This document shows positions 8,619-17,750 of a stretch of DNA of 58,208 nucleotides, piece by piece. The position numbers and the translations under genes were made by a program. Under the pieces are notes generated by a model. The model worked only from the letters and a program-made list of their open reading frames with translations. It was not told the DNA's origin and made no database searches. Origin of the DNA: Ralstonia pickettii (GTDB taxonomy: Bacteria; Pseudomonadota; Gammaproteobacteria; Burkholderiales; Burkholderiaceae); assembly GCF_001699815.1 (NCBI RefSeq), contig NZ_MCGB01000002.1, forward strand, positions 1 to 58,208, written 5' to 3'. How positions within the stretch are numbered: position 1 is the stretch's first letter; each line of letters begins with the position of its first letter.

Positions 8619-9647
8619 ATGTCCAGTTTCACAGTCGCATTGAACTTCGAAGACGGCGTGACCCGCTTCATCGATTGCAAAGCGGGGGAGAAGGTGCTCG
8701 ATGCCGCCTTCCGCGCCAAGATCAACCTGCCCATGGATTGCTCCGATGGCGTCTGCGGGACCTGCAAGTGCCGCGCCGAGAGCGGAACCTACGACCTTGG
8801 CGACGATTACATTGAAGACGCCCTGACCGAAGACGAGAAGAACACCGGCCTTGTGCTGACGTGCCAGATGGTGCCGCAAAGCGATTGCGTGATCGCGGTG
8901 CCGACCTCGTCGACCGCCTGCAAAACGGGGCAGAGCACGTTCGGCGCAACGGTGTCGAACGTCGAGTTGCACAACGATGCCGCCGTGGTGCTCGAGCTGG
9001 ACGTGGATGCCACGGCGCCGGTGTTCCTGCCCGGCCAGTACGTCAACATCGGTGTGCCGGGAAGCGGCCAGCACCGCTCGTATTCGTTCTCCTCAGCGCC
9101 CGGTGAAACGAAGATCAGCTTTCTGATCAAGAAGATTCCCGGCGGCGTGATGAGCACCTGGCTCGAAGCCGCAAAGCCGGGCGACAAGCTCGATTTGCAG
9201 GGGCCGCTGGGCAGCTTCTACCTGCGTGATGTGCAGCGGCCGCTGTTGTTCCTGGCCGGCGGCACCGGCCTTGCGCCGTTCCTGTCGATGCTCGAAGTGC
9301 TGGCGCGCAGCAACTCGCAGCAGCACGTGCATCTGATCTACGGCGTGACCCGTGATCTCGACCTGGTACAGGTCGACGCGATCGATGCCTATGTGGCGCG
9401 GTTGCCGAACTTCAGCTACGCCACCGTCGTCGCCGACGCCGCGTCGAATCATCCGCGCAAGGGTTGGGTGACGCAGCACATTCCGGCCAACGCGCTGAAC
9501 GATGGCGACGTTGATGTCTACCTGTGCGGGCCGCCGCCGATGGTAGACGCCGTGCGCAAGTACTTTGACGACCAAGGCGTGAAACCCAAGAGCTTCCACT
9601 ACGAGAAGTTCACGCCCAATGCAGTACCGGAGGCGAAGGCGGCATGA
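8619..9647 (+). CDS. benC: Benzoate 1,2-dioxygenase electron transfer component
   Basis: A 342-residue NADH:ferredoxin-type reductase that feeds electrons to BenAB. An N-terminal plant-type 2Fe-2S ferredoxin (CSDGVCGTCKC, about residues 43-53, with a later Cys in LTCQMV) precedes an FAD domain with RSYSFSS (about 150). The NAD domain has GGTGLAPFLSML (about 217) and YLCGPPPMVDAV (about 305). The ATG at 8619 lies 35 bases after benB. The stop overlaps benD by four bases (ATGA). Confidence 0.94.
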   Translation: MSSFTVALNFEDGVTRFIDCKAGEKVLDAAFRAKINLPMDCSDGVCGTCKCRAESGTYDLGDDYIEDALTEDEKNTGLVLTCQMVPQSDCVIAVPTSSTACKTGQSTFGATVSNVELHNDAAVVLELDVDATAPVFLPGQYVNIGVPGSGQHRSYSFSSAPGETKISFLIKKIPGGVMSTWLEAAKPGDKLDLQGPLGSFYLRDVQRPLLFLAGGTGLAPFLSMLEVLARSNSQQHVHLIYGVTRDLDLVQVDAIDAYVARLPNFSYATVVADAASNHPRKGWVTQHIPANALNDGDVDVYLCGPPPMVDAVRKYFDDQGVKPKSFHYEKFTPNAVPEAKAA

Positions 9648-10426
9648 GCACGCAACGATTTTCAGGCAAGGCCGTCGTGGTGACGGGCGCAGCGCAGGGC
9701 ATCGGCCGTGGCGTGGCAGTGGCTGCGGCAGAAGAGGGGGCGCACGTGCTGCTGGTGGACCGCGCCGAACTCGTCCACGAAGTGCAGGCCGAGATTGCGG
9801 CAGCGGGCGGCCACGCCCACGCCACCACGGCTGATCTCGAAACCTACGCCGGTGCCCAGCATGCCGTGCAGACTGCGCTTGGCGCGTTCGGCCGCATCGA
9901 CGTGCTCATCAACAACGTCGGCGGCACCATCTGGGCCAAGCCGTATCAGCACTATGAAGAGGCGCAGATCGAGGCGGAGATCCGCCGTTCACTGTTTCCG
10001 ACGCTGTGGTGCTGCCGCGCGGTGCTGCCGCACATGGTCGAGCGCAAGCAGGGCGTGATCGTGAACGTGTCGTCCATCGCTACACGCGGCATCTACCGGA
10101 TTCCGTACTCGGCGGCCAAGGGCGGCGTCAATGCGCTCACCGCGAGTCTGGCGTTGGAACATGCGGACGACAACATTCGCGTCAACGCCGTCGCCACGGG
10201 CGGCACGGAGGCACCGCCGCGCAAGATCCCGCGCAACGCGGCGCCCATGTCGGAGCAGGAAACCGTCTGGTACCAGGGCATCGTCGACCAGACCCTCGCC
10301 AGCAGCCTGATGCACCGCTACGGCACGATCGACGAGCAGGTGCGGGCGATCCTGTTCCTCGCGTCAGATGAGGCCTCGTACATCACCGGGACGGTACTGC
10401 CCGTCGGCGGCGGAGACCTGGGTTGA
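9644..10426 (+). CDS. benD: 1,6-dihydroxycyclohexa-2,4-diene-1-carboxylate dehydrogenase
   Basis: A 260-residue short-chain dehydrogenase that oxidises and decarboxylates the benzoate cis-diol to catechol with NAD+. The cofactor motif is TGAAQGIG (about 12-19), NNVGG follows strand 4, and the catalytic Ser and Tyr-x3-Lys are in NVSSIATRG and YSAAK (about 150). It is translationally coupled to benC. A 100-base gap follows with a weak AAGGCG/CGCCTT hairpin before the transporter gene, which may lower downstream expression. Confidence 0.93.
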   Translation: MSTQRFSGKAVVVTGAAQGIGRGVAVAAAEEGAHVLLVDRAELVHEVQAEIAAAGGHAHATTADLETYAGAQHAVQTALGAFGRIDVLINNVGGTIWAKPYQHYEEAQIEAEIRRSLFPTLWCCRAVLPHMVERKQGVIVNVSSIATRGIYRIPYSAAKGGVNALTASLALEHADDNIRVNAVATGGTEAPPRKIPRNAAPMSEQETVWYQGIVDQTLASSLMHRYGTIDEQVRAILFLASDEASYITGTVLPVGGGDLG

Positions 10427-10526
10427 AGGTTTGAAGCGCCAACAGAGCGCGCCATCAGTCGAAGAAGCCAACCCAGCATAAGAAAGGCGCTCACGCCTTC
10501 AAAAAAAACCCCAAAGGAGACCACCC

Positions 10527-11846
10527 ATGCGTCAGATTGACCTGCACGCAGTGGCCGACCACGCCCGGTTCGGCCGCTTCCATGCCATCACACTGTTCTG
10601 GTGCGCGCTCATCATCATCTTTGACGGCTACGACCTTGCCATCGCGGGCATTGCACTGCCGTCCATCATGAAGGACATGGGCGTCACGCCCACCAGCGCC
10701 GGCTTCATGGTCAGCGCGGCACTGTTCGGCATGATGTTCGGCGCGATCTTTCTGGGCACGATTGCGGATCGTATCGGCCGCCGCTGGGCGATTGCCGTGT
10801 GCATCGTGCTGTTCAGCGTCTTTACGGCGGCAGCGGGTTTCTCCACGGACCCGGTCACCTTCAGCGTGACGCGTTTCCTGGCGGGCCTCGGTATCGGCGG
10901 TGTGATGCCGAACGTCGTGGCGCAGATGACGGAGTACTCGCCGCGCCGGGCGCGCAGCACGCTCGTCACGCTCATGTTCAGCGGCTATTCGGTGGGCGGC
11001 ATGCTGGCGGCGCTGCTGGGCAAGGGTCTGCTGGAACACTACGGCTGGCAATCGGTGTTCATCGCGGCTGTGCTGCCCGTGCTGCTGGTGCCGGCGATCC
11101 TGCGGTGGATGCCGGAATCGATGCCGTTCCTGCTGCGCACCGGCAAGCTCGATGCGGTGCGTGACATCGTGCGCCGGCTCAACCCAAACGATGCGCCTCA
11201 GCCAGGCGACACCTTCATCCTGCCCGAAGCCGATCGCGGCAACGAAGCGCCGCTGGGCAGGCTGTTCCAGGACGGACGCGGCTTCAGCACGGCGATGTTC
11301 TGGATTGCCTTCTTCATGTGCCTGTTCATGGTTTACGCGCTCAGCTCGTGGCTGACCAAGCTGATGGCGTCGGCGGGCTACAGCCTGGGTTCGGCGCTCA
11401 CCTTTGTGCTGGTGCTGAACTTCGGGGCCATGCTCGGCGCCATCGGCGGCGGCTGGCTGGCTGATCGCTTCAACATCAAATACGTGCTGATGGCCATGTA
11501 TGCGCTGGCGGCGGTGTCGATCGCATTGCTCGGCATCAAGACTTCAACCGAGGCGCTGTACGTGCTGGTGGCCGTGGCCGGCGGCTGCACCATCGGCACG
11601 CAGATCGTGACGTACGCCTATGCCGGGCAGTTCTATCCGATGAGCATCCGCTCCACGGGCATCGGCTGGGCATCGGGCGTCGGGCGCAGCGGGGCCATCC
11701 TCGCTCCCATCGTCATCGGCATGCTGGTGGGGATGGCGCTACCGCTGCACCACAACTTCTTCGCCATGGCTGTGCCGGCGGTGATTGCGACGATTGCCGT
11801 GGCGTTCATCAACCACCAGCGGTCGGCCTCGGTCATCGCGCGCTGA
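10527..11846 (+). CDS. benK: MFS benzoate/aromatic-acid transporter (AAHS family)
   Basis: A 439-residue, 12-helix major facilitator of the aromatic acid:H+ symporter group. The first helix carries the family motif FDGYDLAIAGIALP (about 31-44). The loop 2-3 signature is GTIADRIGRRWAI, and its repeat GGGWLADRFNIK lies mid-protein. An AAAGGAGACC ribosome-binding site precedes the ATG. The position between benD and benE supports benzoate as substrate. It probably works beside BenE, giving two distinct uptake systems in one operon. Confidence 0.85.
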   Translation: MRQIDLHAVADHARFGRFHAITLFWCALIIIFDGYDLAIAGIALPSIMKDMGVTPTSAGFMVSAALFGMMFGAIFLGTIADRIGRRWAIAVCIVLFSVFTAAAGFSTDPVTFSVTRFLAGLGIGGVMPNVVAQMTEYSPRRARSTLVTLMFSGYSVGGMLAALLGKGLLEHYGWQSVFIAAVLPVLLVPAILRWMPESMPFLLRTGKLDAVRDIVRRLNPNDAPQPGDTFILPEADRGNEAPLGRLFQDGRGFSTAMFWIAFFMCLFMVYALSSWLTKLMASAGYSLGSALTFVLVLNFGAMLGAIGGGWLADRFNIKYVLMAMYALAAVSIALLGIKTSTEALYVLVAVAGGCTIGTQIVTYAYAGQFYPMSIRSTGIGWASGVGRSGAILAPIVIGMLVGMALPLHHNFFAMAVPAVIATIAVAFINHQRSASVIAR

Positions 11847-11859
11847 TCTGCCACCAGCG

Positions 11860-13056
11860 ATGCATCCATCGAGCACGCAAACGGCCTCGCGCGGGGCGCT
11901 GTCCGATTGGTCCCTCTCGGCCGTCGCGGCGGGGTTCCTGGCCGTGCTGATTTCGTATGCGGGGCCGCTGGTCATCTTCTTCCAGGCGGCGCAGGCCGCG
12001 CATGTGCCGGATGCGATGGTGGCGTCGTGGGTCTGGGCGATCTCCATTGGCGCGGCGGTGTCCGGCATCTACGCGAGCTGGCGGTGGAAAGCCCCGGTGG
12101 TAACGGCGTGGTCGGCGCCGGGGACGGCGTTGCTGGTATCGCTGTTCCCGGGGCTGTCGCTCAATGAAGCGGTGGGGGCGTACATCACGGCGGCCGTCGT
12201 CATTCTGTTGATCGGCGTGTCGGGCACGTTCGACCGGCTCATGCGGCTGATTCCCAAGGGCATCGCCGCGGGCATGATGGCGGGCATCCTGTTCCAGTTC
12301 GGTACCCACGCGTTTGCCGCGGCTTCTGCCATGCCGGTGCTGGCGTTTTCCATGATCGCCATCTACGTGGTGGGCCGGCGCTGGTGGCCGCGCTACTGCA
12401 TCGTCGTGGTATTGCTGGCCGGGATTGCGCTGGCAATGCCCCTGGGGCTGACGCATTTTGACGGTGTCACGCTGGAATTCACCCATCCGGTCTTCATCGC
12501 CCCACACTGGGCCCTGAGTTCGACGCTGAGCCTGGCCATCCCGCTCGTCGTCGTCAGCCTCACGGGGCAGTTTTTGCCCGGCATGGCGGTGCTGCGCGGC
12601 TCCGGGTACGACATCCCGGCCAAGCCGATCATGACGGCCACCAGCGTGGCATCGATCAGCGTGGCGTTTTTCGGCGGCATCACCATCGTGATCGCCGCGA
12701 TCACTGCCGCGTTGTGCACTGGCAAGGATGCACATGACGACCCGTCCAGGCGCTACGTGGCCGGTATCGCCAACGGAGTGTTCTACCTGATTGGCGGCAC
12801 GTTTGCGGGTGCCATCGTGATGCTGTTTGCGGCGCTGCCCAAGCCGTTCGTGGCCATCCTGGCCGGGCTGGCGCTGATTGGCGCTATCGCCTCGAACGTG
12901 ATGGGGGCGATCGAAGATGGCGAGCACCGGGAGGCGTCGATCATCACCTTCCTGGCGACGGCGTCCGGGTTGACGCTGTTCGGGTTGGGCTCGGCATTCT
13001 GGGGAATTGTGATCGGCTCGGCGGCGGCGCTTGTCTTGAGGCCGGCGCAGCGATAG
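11860..13056 (+). CDS. benE: Benzoate membrane transporter BenE
   Basis: A 398-residue integral membrane protein of the BenE family (benzoate:H+ symport) with about twelve hydrophobic segments. Family-typical stretches are SWVWAISIGAAVSGIYASW near the N-terminus and IPLVVVSLTGQFLPGMAVLR around residue 235. The ATG at 11860 starts 13 bases after the MFS stop; an earlier in-frame start would overlap that gene by 60 bases and is not needed. It is the last gene of the cat-ben operon and is followed directly by an intrinsic terminator. Confidence 0.9.
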   Translation: MHPSSTQTASRGALSDWSLSAVAAGFLAVLISYAGPLVIFFQAAQAAHVPDAMVASWVWAISIGAAVSGIYASWRWKAPVVTAWSAPGTALLVSLFPGLSLNEAVGAYITAAVVILLIGVSGTFDRLMRLIPKGIAAGMMAGILFQFGTHAFAAASAMPVLAFSMIAIYVVGRRWWPRYCIVVVLLAGIALAMPLGLTHFDGVTLEFTHPVFIAPHWALSSTLSLAIPLVVVSLTGQFLPGMAVLRGSGYDIPAKPIMTATSVASISVAFFGGITIVIAAITAALCTGKDAHDDPSRRYVAGIANGVFYLIGGTFAGAIVMLFAALPKPFVAILAGLALIGAIASNVMGAIEDGEHREASIITFLATASGLTLFGLGSAFWGIVIGSAAALVLRPAQR

Positions 13057-13070
13057 CGCGCTCCAAAACA

Positions 13071-13094
13071 AAAACGGCGCCAATGCGCCGTTTT
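13071..13094. terminator. Bidirectional intrinsic terminator
   Basis: AAAACGGCGC (13071-13080), loop CAAT, GCGCCGTTTT (13085-13094): a perfect 10-base-pair stem with A and T tails. It ends the cat-ben operon on the + strand and the 53-codon gene on the - strand. Confidence 0.9.
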
Positions 13095-13123
13095 GTCATG
13101 TGTGCCGTGATGGCGTACCTGTC

Positions 13124-13285
13124 TTAGCCCAGGTACGAGCCCGACTTGCCAACCACTTCAGCGTACACCAGGTTGTTATCCCAACCTTTGCGGAAATAGT
13201 TGAACACTGCGCGCAGCAGCGACGGGCGACGAGTGGCTTGGGCTTGGCCGGCGAACTTGGGGGTGTAATAGGCTTGCTGGATCAT
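13124..13285 (-). CDS. Small basic protein, 53 residues, unknown function
   Basis: I do not recognise this protein. It begins MIQQAYYTPKFAGQ, has a basic amphipathic middle (RRPSLLRAVFNYFRKGW, about 19-35) and ends GKSGSYLG. There is no signal peptide or membrane segment. Reality is supported by the surroundings: a TTGCTC-N17-TATACT promoter, a leader of about 30 bases, a GAGAG ribosome-binding site before ATG, and a perfect terminator 30 bases after the stop. The stop codon sits in the loop of a GTACCTG/CAGGTAC hairpin. A longer in-frame reading up to 13597 would cross the promoter and is unlikely. A peptide-coding or dual-function RNA remains possible. Confidence 0.7.
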   Translation of the reverse strand: MIQQAYYTPKFAGQAQATRRPSLLRAVFNYFRKGWDNNLVYAEVVGKSGSYLG

Positions 13286-13322
13286 GATGTTTTCTCTCAG
13301 TGCGTTATCTAGGGTTTTCCCG

Positions 13323-13351
13323 AGTATAGGGTTATCCCTAGGACGGAGCAA
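13323..13351 (-). promoter_or_regulatory. Sigma-70 promoter of the 53-codon gene
   Basis: On the - strand, TTGCTC (13351-13346), a 17-base spacer, then TATACT (13328-13323). The predicted start near 13316 leaves a leader of about 30 bases. The spacer holds a small TAGGGATAACCCTA dyad that could bind a regulator. Confidence 0.65.
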
Positions 13352-13574
13352 TGAAGCAAGCCGTACTTTCAGTACATTCTGAATATCACACGCGGCTGAT
13401 ATGGCGCCACGGTAAGGCCGGGCGGGAAAAGGCGCCTCATAAGCCACAAAAATCGCGCCTCGCAAAAATTTTTTCCCTGCGAGATCGAAGCAGGACACGG
13501 CACATCTGCGGATAAAGCGCTCATCATCGTGCATTGGCAATGATTTCGCCGACAAAAAGCGTTGATCTGTCCGC

Positions 13575-13604
13575 TTGTCGTTTGATCCGCAAGGCACCTA
13601 CCAT
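13575..13604 (+). promoter_or_regulatory. Possible promoter of the bio operon
   Basis: TTGTCG (13575-13580), an 18-base spacer, TACCAT (13599-13604), about 65 bases before bioA. The match is moderate and unsupported by any other signal. Confidence 0.3.
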
Positions 13605-13670
13605 ACGCCGCCATGTGCCGGTTCCGCTTTGCAGCATGATGCGGGCCGGTGTTGTTGACTGGAGGTTCGT

Positions 13671-15086
13671 ATGGCGTATCCCCCCATTCCTGTGCCGGCT
13701 GCCGGCGCGCAAGGTGCCTGCTCGGCCAACACGGCGTGGCAGGCGCGCAGCCGCGCGGCCGTCTGGCATCCGTGCACGCAGAACGCACGGCTCGATGCCA
13801 TGCCGCCGCTGCCGATCGCGCGCGGCCAGGGCCCGTGGCTGATCGACTTTGACGGCAAGCGCTACCTGGACGGCACCAGCTCGTGGTGGGTCAACCTGTT
13901 CGGCCACGCCAATCCGCATATCAACGCTGCGCTCAAGACGCAGCTCGATTCGCTGGAGCACGTCATGCTGGCGGGCGCCACACATCGCCCGGCTGTGGAG
14001 TTGGCCGAGCGCCTGATCGATCTGACGGGCGGCGTGCTGGGCCACAGCTTCTTCGGCTCAGACGGCGCCTCTGCCGTGGAAATTGCGCTCAAGATGAGCT
14101 TCCACGCGCATCGGAATGCAGGGCGGGGCGCCCGCAATCGCTTTATCTGCCTGGAACACGGCTACCACGGTGAAACGCTCGGCGCGCTGGGCGTGACCGA
14201 TGTTGCGGTCTTCCGCGATGCGTATGACCCGCTGATCCTGCAGTCGCACCGCGTGCCATCGCCCGACGCACGCCTGGCCGGCCCCGGCGAAACCGCCGCT
14301 GATGTGGCCGACCGCGCCTTGGCCGCACTGCGCGATTGCCTCGTCGCCAACGCGGGCACCATCGCCGCCGTCATCATCGAGCCGCTGGTGCAGTGCGCGG
14401 CCGGCATGGCCATGCACGACGTGAGCTATCTGCGCGGCGTGCGTGCGCTGTGCGACGAGTTTGGCGTGCATTGGATTGCAGACGAAATTGCCGTTGGCTG
14501 CGGCCGCACCGGTACATTCTTCGCATGCGAGCAGGCTGGCGTGTGGCCGGACCTGCTTTGCCTGTCCAAGGGCATCAGCGGGGGGTATCTGCCGCTGTCG
14601 ATCGTGCTCTCGCGCGATGTCATCTACAACGCGTTCAACGACGATGCGCCGGTACGCAGCTTCCTGCATTCGCATTCGTATACCGGCAACCCGCTGGCGT
14701 GCCGCGCGGCACTGGCCACGCTCGATCTGTTTGCTGAAGAAGACGTCTTTGCGCGCAATCGCGTAACCGCGGCACGCATCGCTCAGGGCCTGGCGCCACT
14801 GTCGCACGATGCGCGTTTTGCCCATCTGCGCCAGACCGGGATGATCACCGCGTTCGACGTGCACCCGGACGTGGCCGGTGCACGCTTTGCCGAGCGCTTT
14901 GCGCTCACGGCGCGCACGCACGGGCTGCTGCTGCGCCCGATCGGCAACACCGTCTATCTGCTGCCGCCATATGTGCTGAGCGATGAAGAGACCGACACGC
15001 TGGTCGAACGCACGCTGCAGACGCTTGAAGACACGCTGGCCCAAGCCACGGGCGAAACAGAGGGACACACCTATGCGATTGCTTGA
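13671..15086 (+). CDS. bioA: Adenosylmethionine-8-amino-7-oxononanoate aminotransferase
   Basis: A 471-residue class III PLP aminotransferase that makes 7,8-diaminopelargonate in biotin synthesis, with S-adenosylmethionine as amino donor. An N-terminal substrate segment (VWHPCTQ) and [15 protein letters not shown] are typical of BioA. The cofactor site includes [14 protein letters not shown], the Asp in [14 protein letters not shown], and the Schiff-base Lys in [20 protein letters not shown] ribosome-binding site precedes the ATG. It overlaps bioF by 14 bases, first in bioA-bioF-bioD. It is longer than E. coli BioA (429), mostly at the N-terminus. Confidence 0.93.
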   Translation: MAYPPIPVPAAGAQGACSANTAWQARSRAAVWHPCTQNARLDAMPPLPIARGQGPWLIDFDGKRYLDGTSSWWVNLFGHANPHINAALKTQLDSLEHVMLAGATHRPAVELAERLIDLTGGVLGHSFFGSDGASAVEIALKMSFHAHRNAGRGARNRFICLEHGYHGETLGALGVTDVAVFRDAYDPLILQSHRVPSPDARLAGPGETAADVADRALAALRDCLVANAGTIAAVIIEPLVQCAAGMAMHDVSYLRGVRALCDEFGVHWIADEIAVGCGRTGTFFACEQAGVWPDLLCLSKGISGGYLPLSIVLSRDVIYNAFNDDAPVRSFLHSHSYTGNPLACRAALATLDLFAEEDVFARNRVTAARIAQGLAPLSHDARFAHLRQTGMITAFDVHPDVAGARFAERFALTARTHGLLLRPIGNTVYLLPPYVLSDEETDTLVERTLQTLEDTLAQATGETEGHTYAIA

Positions 15087-16320
15087 CGACCTGCAGGCGG
15101 GCCTAGCTGCTATCGACGCCGCGCACCTGCGCCGCGTGCGCCGCACCGCGTACAGCCCGACCGACCGCAGCCAGCGCATCAGCGTGCCCGGTGAAGCGCC
15201 GCGCGACATTCTCGGCTTTTGCGGCAACGATTATCTCGGCCTGGCAGCGCATCCGGCCTTGGTCGAGGCGATGACGCAGGGCACACAGCAATATGGCTTC
15301 GGCAGCGGCGCATCGCACCTGGTCAGCGGCCATTCGATCGCGCACGCGCGGCTGGAAGCACGCATGGCTGCGCTGCAAGGCGAACACATTCCCGAGGCGG
15401 ATGCGCTGTTCTTCTGCACGGGCTACATGGCCAATCTGGCCGTGGTGAGTGCCATGGCGCAGGCTGGCGGCATCCGGCCGGCGGAGGAATGCACGATCTT
15501 TTCCGATGCGCTGAACCACGCTTCGCTCATCGACGGTGCGCGGTTGTCGCGGGCGCCGATCAAGGTCTATCCGCACGTCGACCTCGCTGCGCTGGAAGCG
15601 CTTCTGGCCGCGAGCACCAGTCGCAACAAGCTGATCGTCACGGATGGCGTGTTCAGCATGGATGGCGACATCGCACCGCTGCCCGAACTGCTTGCGCTGG
15701 CCGAACGCTACGACGCCTGGCTGATCGTGGACGACGCCCATGGTCTGGGCGTGCTGGGCGAGAACGGTGCGGGTGTGCTGTCTCATTTCGGGCTGCACTC
15801 ACAGCGCATCATCTATGTCGGCACGTTCGGCAAGGCTGCCGGCGGCTCGGGCGCGGCCATCGTCGGACATCGGCTGGTGATTGACTGGCTGGTGCAGCGC
15901 GCACGCACGTACATCTTCACAACGGCCACGCCGCCGGGCATTGCGTGTGCGGTGGAAGCGGCATTGGACCTGATCGCAAGCGAGGAGGGGGATGAACGCC
16001 GCGCCCGCCTCGATCGCCACATCGCCGTGTGGAGTGCGCACGCGCAGCGTTTGGCTGCGCGCTTCGGCTGGCAATGGATGCCATCGCCCACGGCCATTCA
16101 GCCGATCGTGATTGGCGAGAACGCACCCGCATTGGCGCTGGCCGCCGCGCTCGAACACGAAGGCATCCGCATCGCCGCGATTCGCCCGCCGACGGTGCCT
16201 GCAGGAACGGCACGCTTGCGCATCACGCTGTCAGCGGCACATACCGATGCAGACATCGAACGGCTTGCGCAGGCGCTGGAAGCGGCCGGCCAATCGCTGC
16301 AGCCGGCCAAGGCAGCCTGA
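15073..16320 (+). CDS. bioF: 8-amino-7-oxononanoate synthase
   Basis: A 415-residue alpha-oxoamine synthase that condenses pimeloyl-ACP (or -CoA) with alanine in the first ring-forming step of biotin synthesis. Visible motifs are [10 protein letters not shown] near residue 52, the glycine-rich [28 protein letters not shown], and the PLP-binding Lys in [12 protein letters not shown]. The start at 15073 lies inside the end of bioA, suggesting translational coupling. It is somewhat longer than E. coli BioF (384). Confidence 0.93.
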
Positions 16321-16321
16321 T

Positions 16322-17029
16322 ATGCCCGCACGCTTCGATTGCTTTGTCACCGGCACCGATACGGAGATCGGCAAGACGCTCGTCAGCGCGGTATTGCTGA
16401 CCCGGCTCGCCGACGCCGGCTACCGTGCCGCGGGCCTCAAGCCGATTGCGGCAGGCACGCTGGCGGGCGCGCCCACGCGCACCAACGAAGACGTCGAGCA
16501 ACTGCGCGCCGCCGCGTCAGTCAATCTGCCGTTCGACACCGTTTGCCCATGGTTGCTCGACGCGCCGATGTCTCCGCATTTGGCTGCCGCGCGCGAAGGC
16601 GTGACGATCACGCTGCCGCCGATTCTCGATGCGTTTGCACACGCCAGATCGTTGGCGGATGCCGTTGTGGTGGAGGGCGTTGGTGGTTTTCGCGTGCCGC
16701 TGTCGGACGACTTTGATACGGCTGAGATGGCCGTGGCGTTGGGCTTGCCGGTGGTGCTGGTTGTCGGGTTGCGCCTAGGCTGCCTGAATCACGCCGCCCT
16801 TACTGCCGAGGCGATTGCCGCGCGCGGGCTGCATCTGGCCGGCTGGGTCGGCAACGTGGTCGACCCGTCCATGGCGGGGCTTGACGACAATGTCGCCACG
16901 CTGCGCCGCTGGATCAACGCACCGCATCTGGGCACGATTCCGCGATTGCCGCACGCCGATGCGCGGCTGGCCGCGGCCCACGTCGACATCGCACCGCTAC
17001 TCGCGCGCACTGCTGAAACGCGGCGGTAA
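16322..17029 (+). CDS. bioD: Dethiobiotin synthetase
   Basis: A 235-residue ATP-dependent enzyme that closes the ureido ring of dethiobiotin from diaminopelargonate and CO2. The P-loop GTDTEIGKT lies at about residues 8-16 and [11 protein letters not shown] (about 120) is the second family signature. The ATG follows the bioF stop by one base. Family length. bioB, which would complete the pathway, does not follow; the next gene encodes a lipoprotein. Confidence 0.93.
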
Positions 17030-17066
17030 ACTACGCGCTTCACTCAGTGCAACAGGGACCATTGTG

Positions 17067-17585
17067 ATGCGGGCGATGCGTTGGCTGGCGGTAGCGATTG
17101 TCGTGGCGGCGACGGCAGGATGTGCAGTATTGGAGTCCCCCGTCACCAAGGGGCAGCGGCTGGTGGGTGCGGACGAGCCCGCCGTGCAGGCGCAATTCGG
17201 GCCGCCGCGCGAAACCTATCCGCTCGATGGCGGCACCCGCTGGCTCTATCCGACCAAACCGTACGGGCAGTTCACCTACGCGGCCGACTTTGATGCCGGC
17301 GGCAAGCTCGTCGCCTTCAAGCAAGTCCTGAGCAGCCTCGAGTTTGCCCAGGCCAAGATCGGCGTCTGGACCCGCGATGACGTGCTGCGGCATTTCGGTC
17401 AGCCGGTCGAAACCGCGTATTTCCCACGCATGGACCGGCTGGTCTGGTCGTACCGCTTCAAGGCAGACGACGTCTGGCCGTCGCTGATGCATTTCTACTT
17501 CGACCCCGCCGGCGTCCTGCAACTGACGCAGATTACGCCCGACCCGCTTTACGATCCGGACCGCCTCCGGCTGTTCCGCCGCTAG
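17067..17585 (+). CDS. Predicted lipoprotein, function unknown
   Basis: 172 residues. A basic start (MRAMRW) and a hydrophobic stretch end in a lipobox with Cys at residue 17 (ATAGC), so it should be acylated and anchored to a membrane. The mature part has two similar segments: VQAQFGPPRETYPLDGGTRW and DDVLRHFGQPVETAYFP, each followed by a Trp/Tyr-rich strand. This resembles the two-fold OmlA/SmpA (BamE-like) fold. The function is not assigned. A GTG one codon earlier is an equally possible start. It follows bioD by 37 bases and may be cotranscribed. Confidence 0.75.
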   Translation: MRAMRWLAVAIVVAATAGCAVLESPVTKGQRLVGADEPAVQAQFGPPRETYPLDGGTRWLYPTKPYGQFTYAADFDAGGKLVAFKQVLSSLEFAQAKIGVWTRDDVLRHFGQPVETAYFPRMDRLVWSYRFKADDVWPSLMHFYFDPAGVLQLTQITPDPLYDPDRLRLFRR

Positions 17586-17750
17586 TTGGGCGGCAGTTGA
17601 GGTAGCGCAATCCGATTGTGCGCTCAGGGTTCCTCCTGCATTGCGCGCATTGCGCGGCGACCTAAGCTAGAGGGCAGGGGAGGCAGACGCCGCCGGCGCT
17701 TGCCGAAAGCAACCGTCATCAGAACGGACGCGCATTGTTGGGGGTGCATC

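Larger units (their letters stand above)
13286..13670. other. Intergenic region between the small gene and bioA
   Basis: These 385 bases hold divergent promoters and no convincing gene. The left end carries the promoter of the 53-codon gene. Around 13458-13482 CTCGCA and TGCGAG flank an A/T-rich core, a possible hairpin or operator. A possible bio promoter is near 13575-13604. I found no BirA-type operator I could defend. The ORFs crossing here do not resemble proteins. Confidence 0.5.

Noticed and set aside
11833-13083. A 416-codon - strand ORF opposite benE
   Set aside because: Extremely Arg/His/Asp-rich composition with no domain, antisense to a recognisable transporter.
13124-13597. A 157-codon version of the small gene
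   Set aside because: It would run through the -10 and -35 elements and a less GC-rich intergenic stretch; the extra 104 residues resemble no protein.
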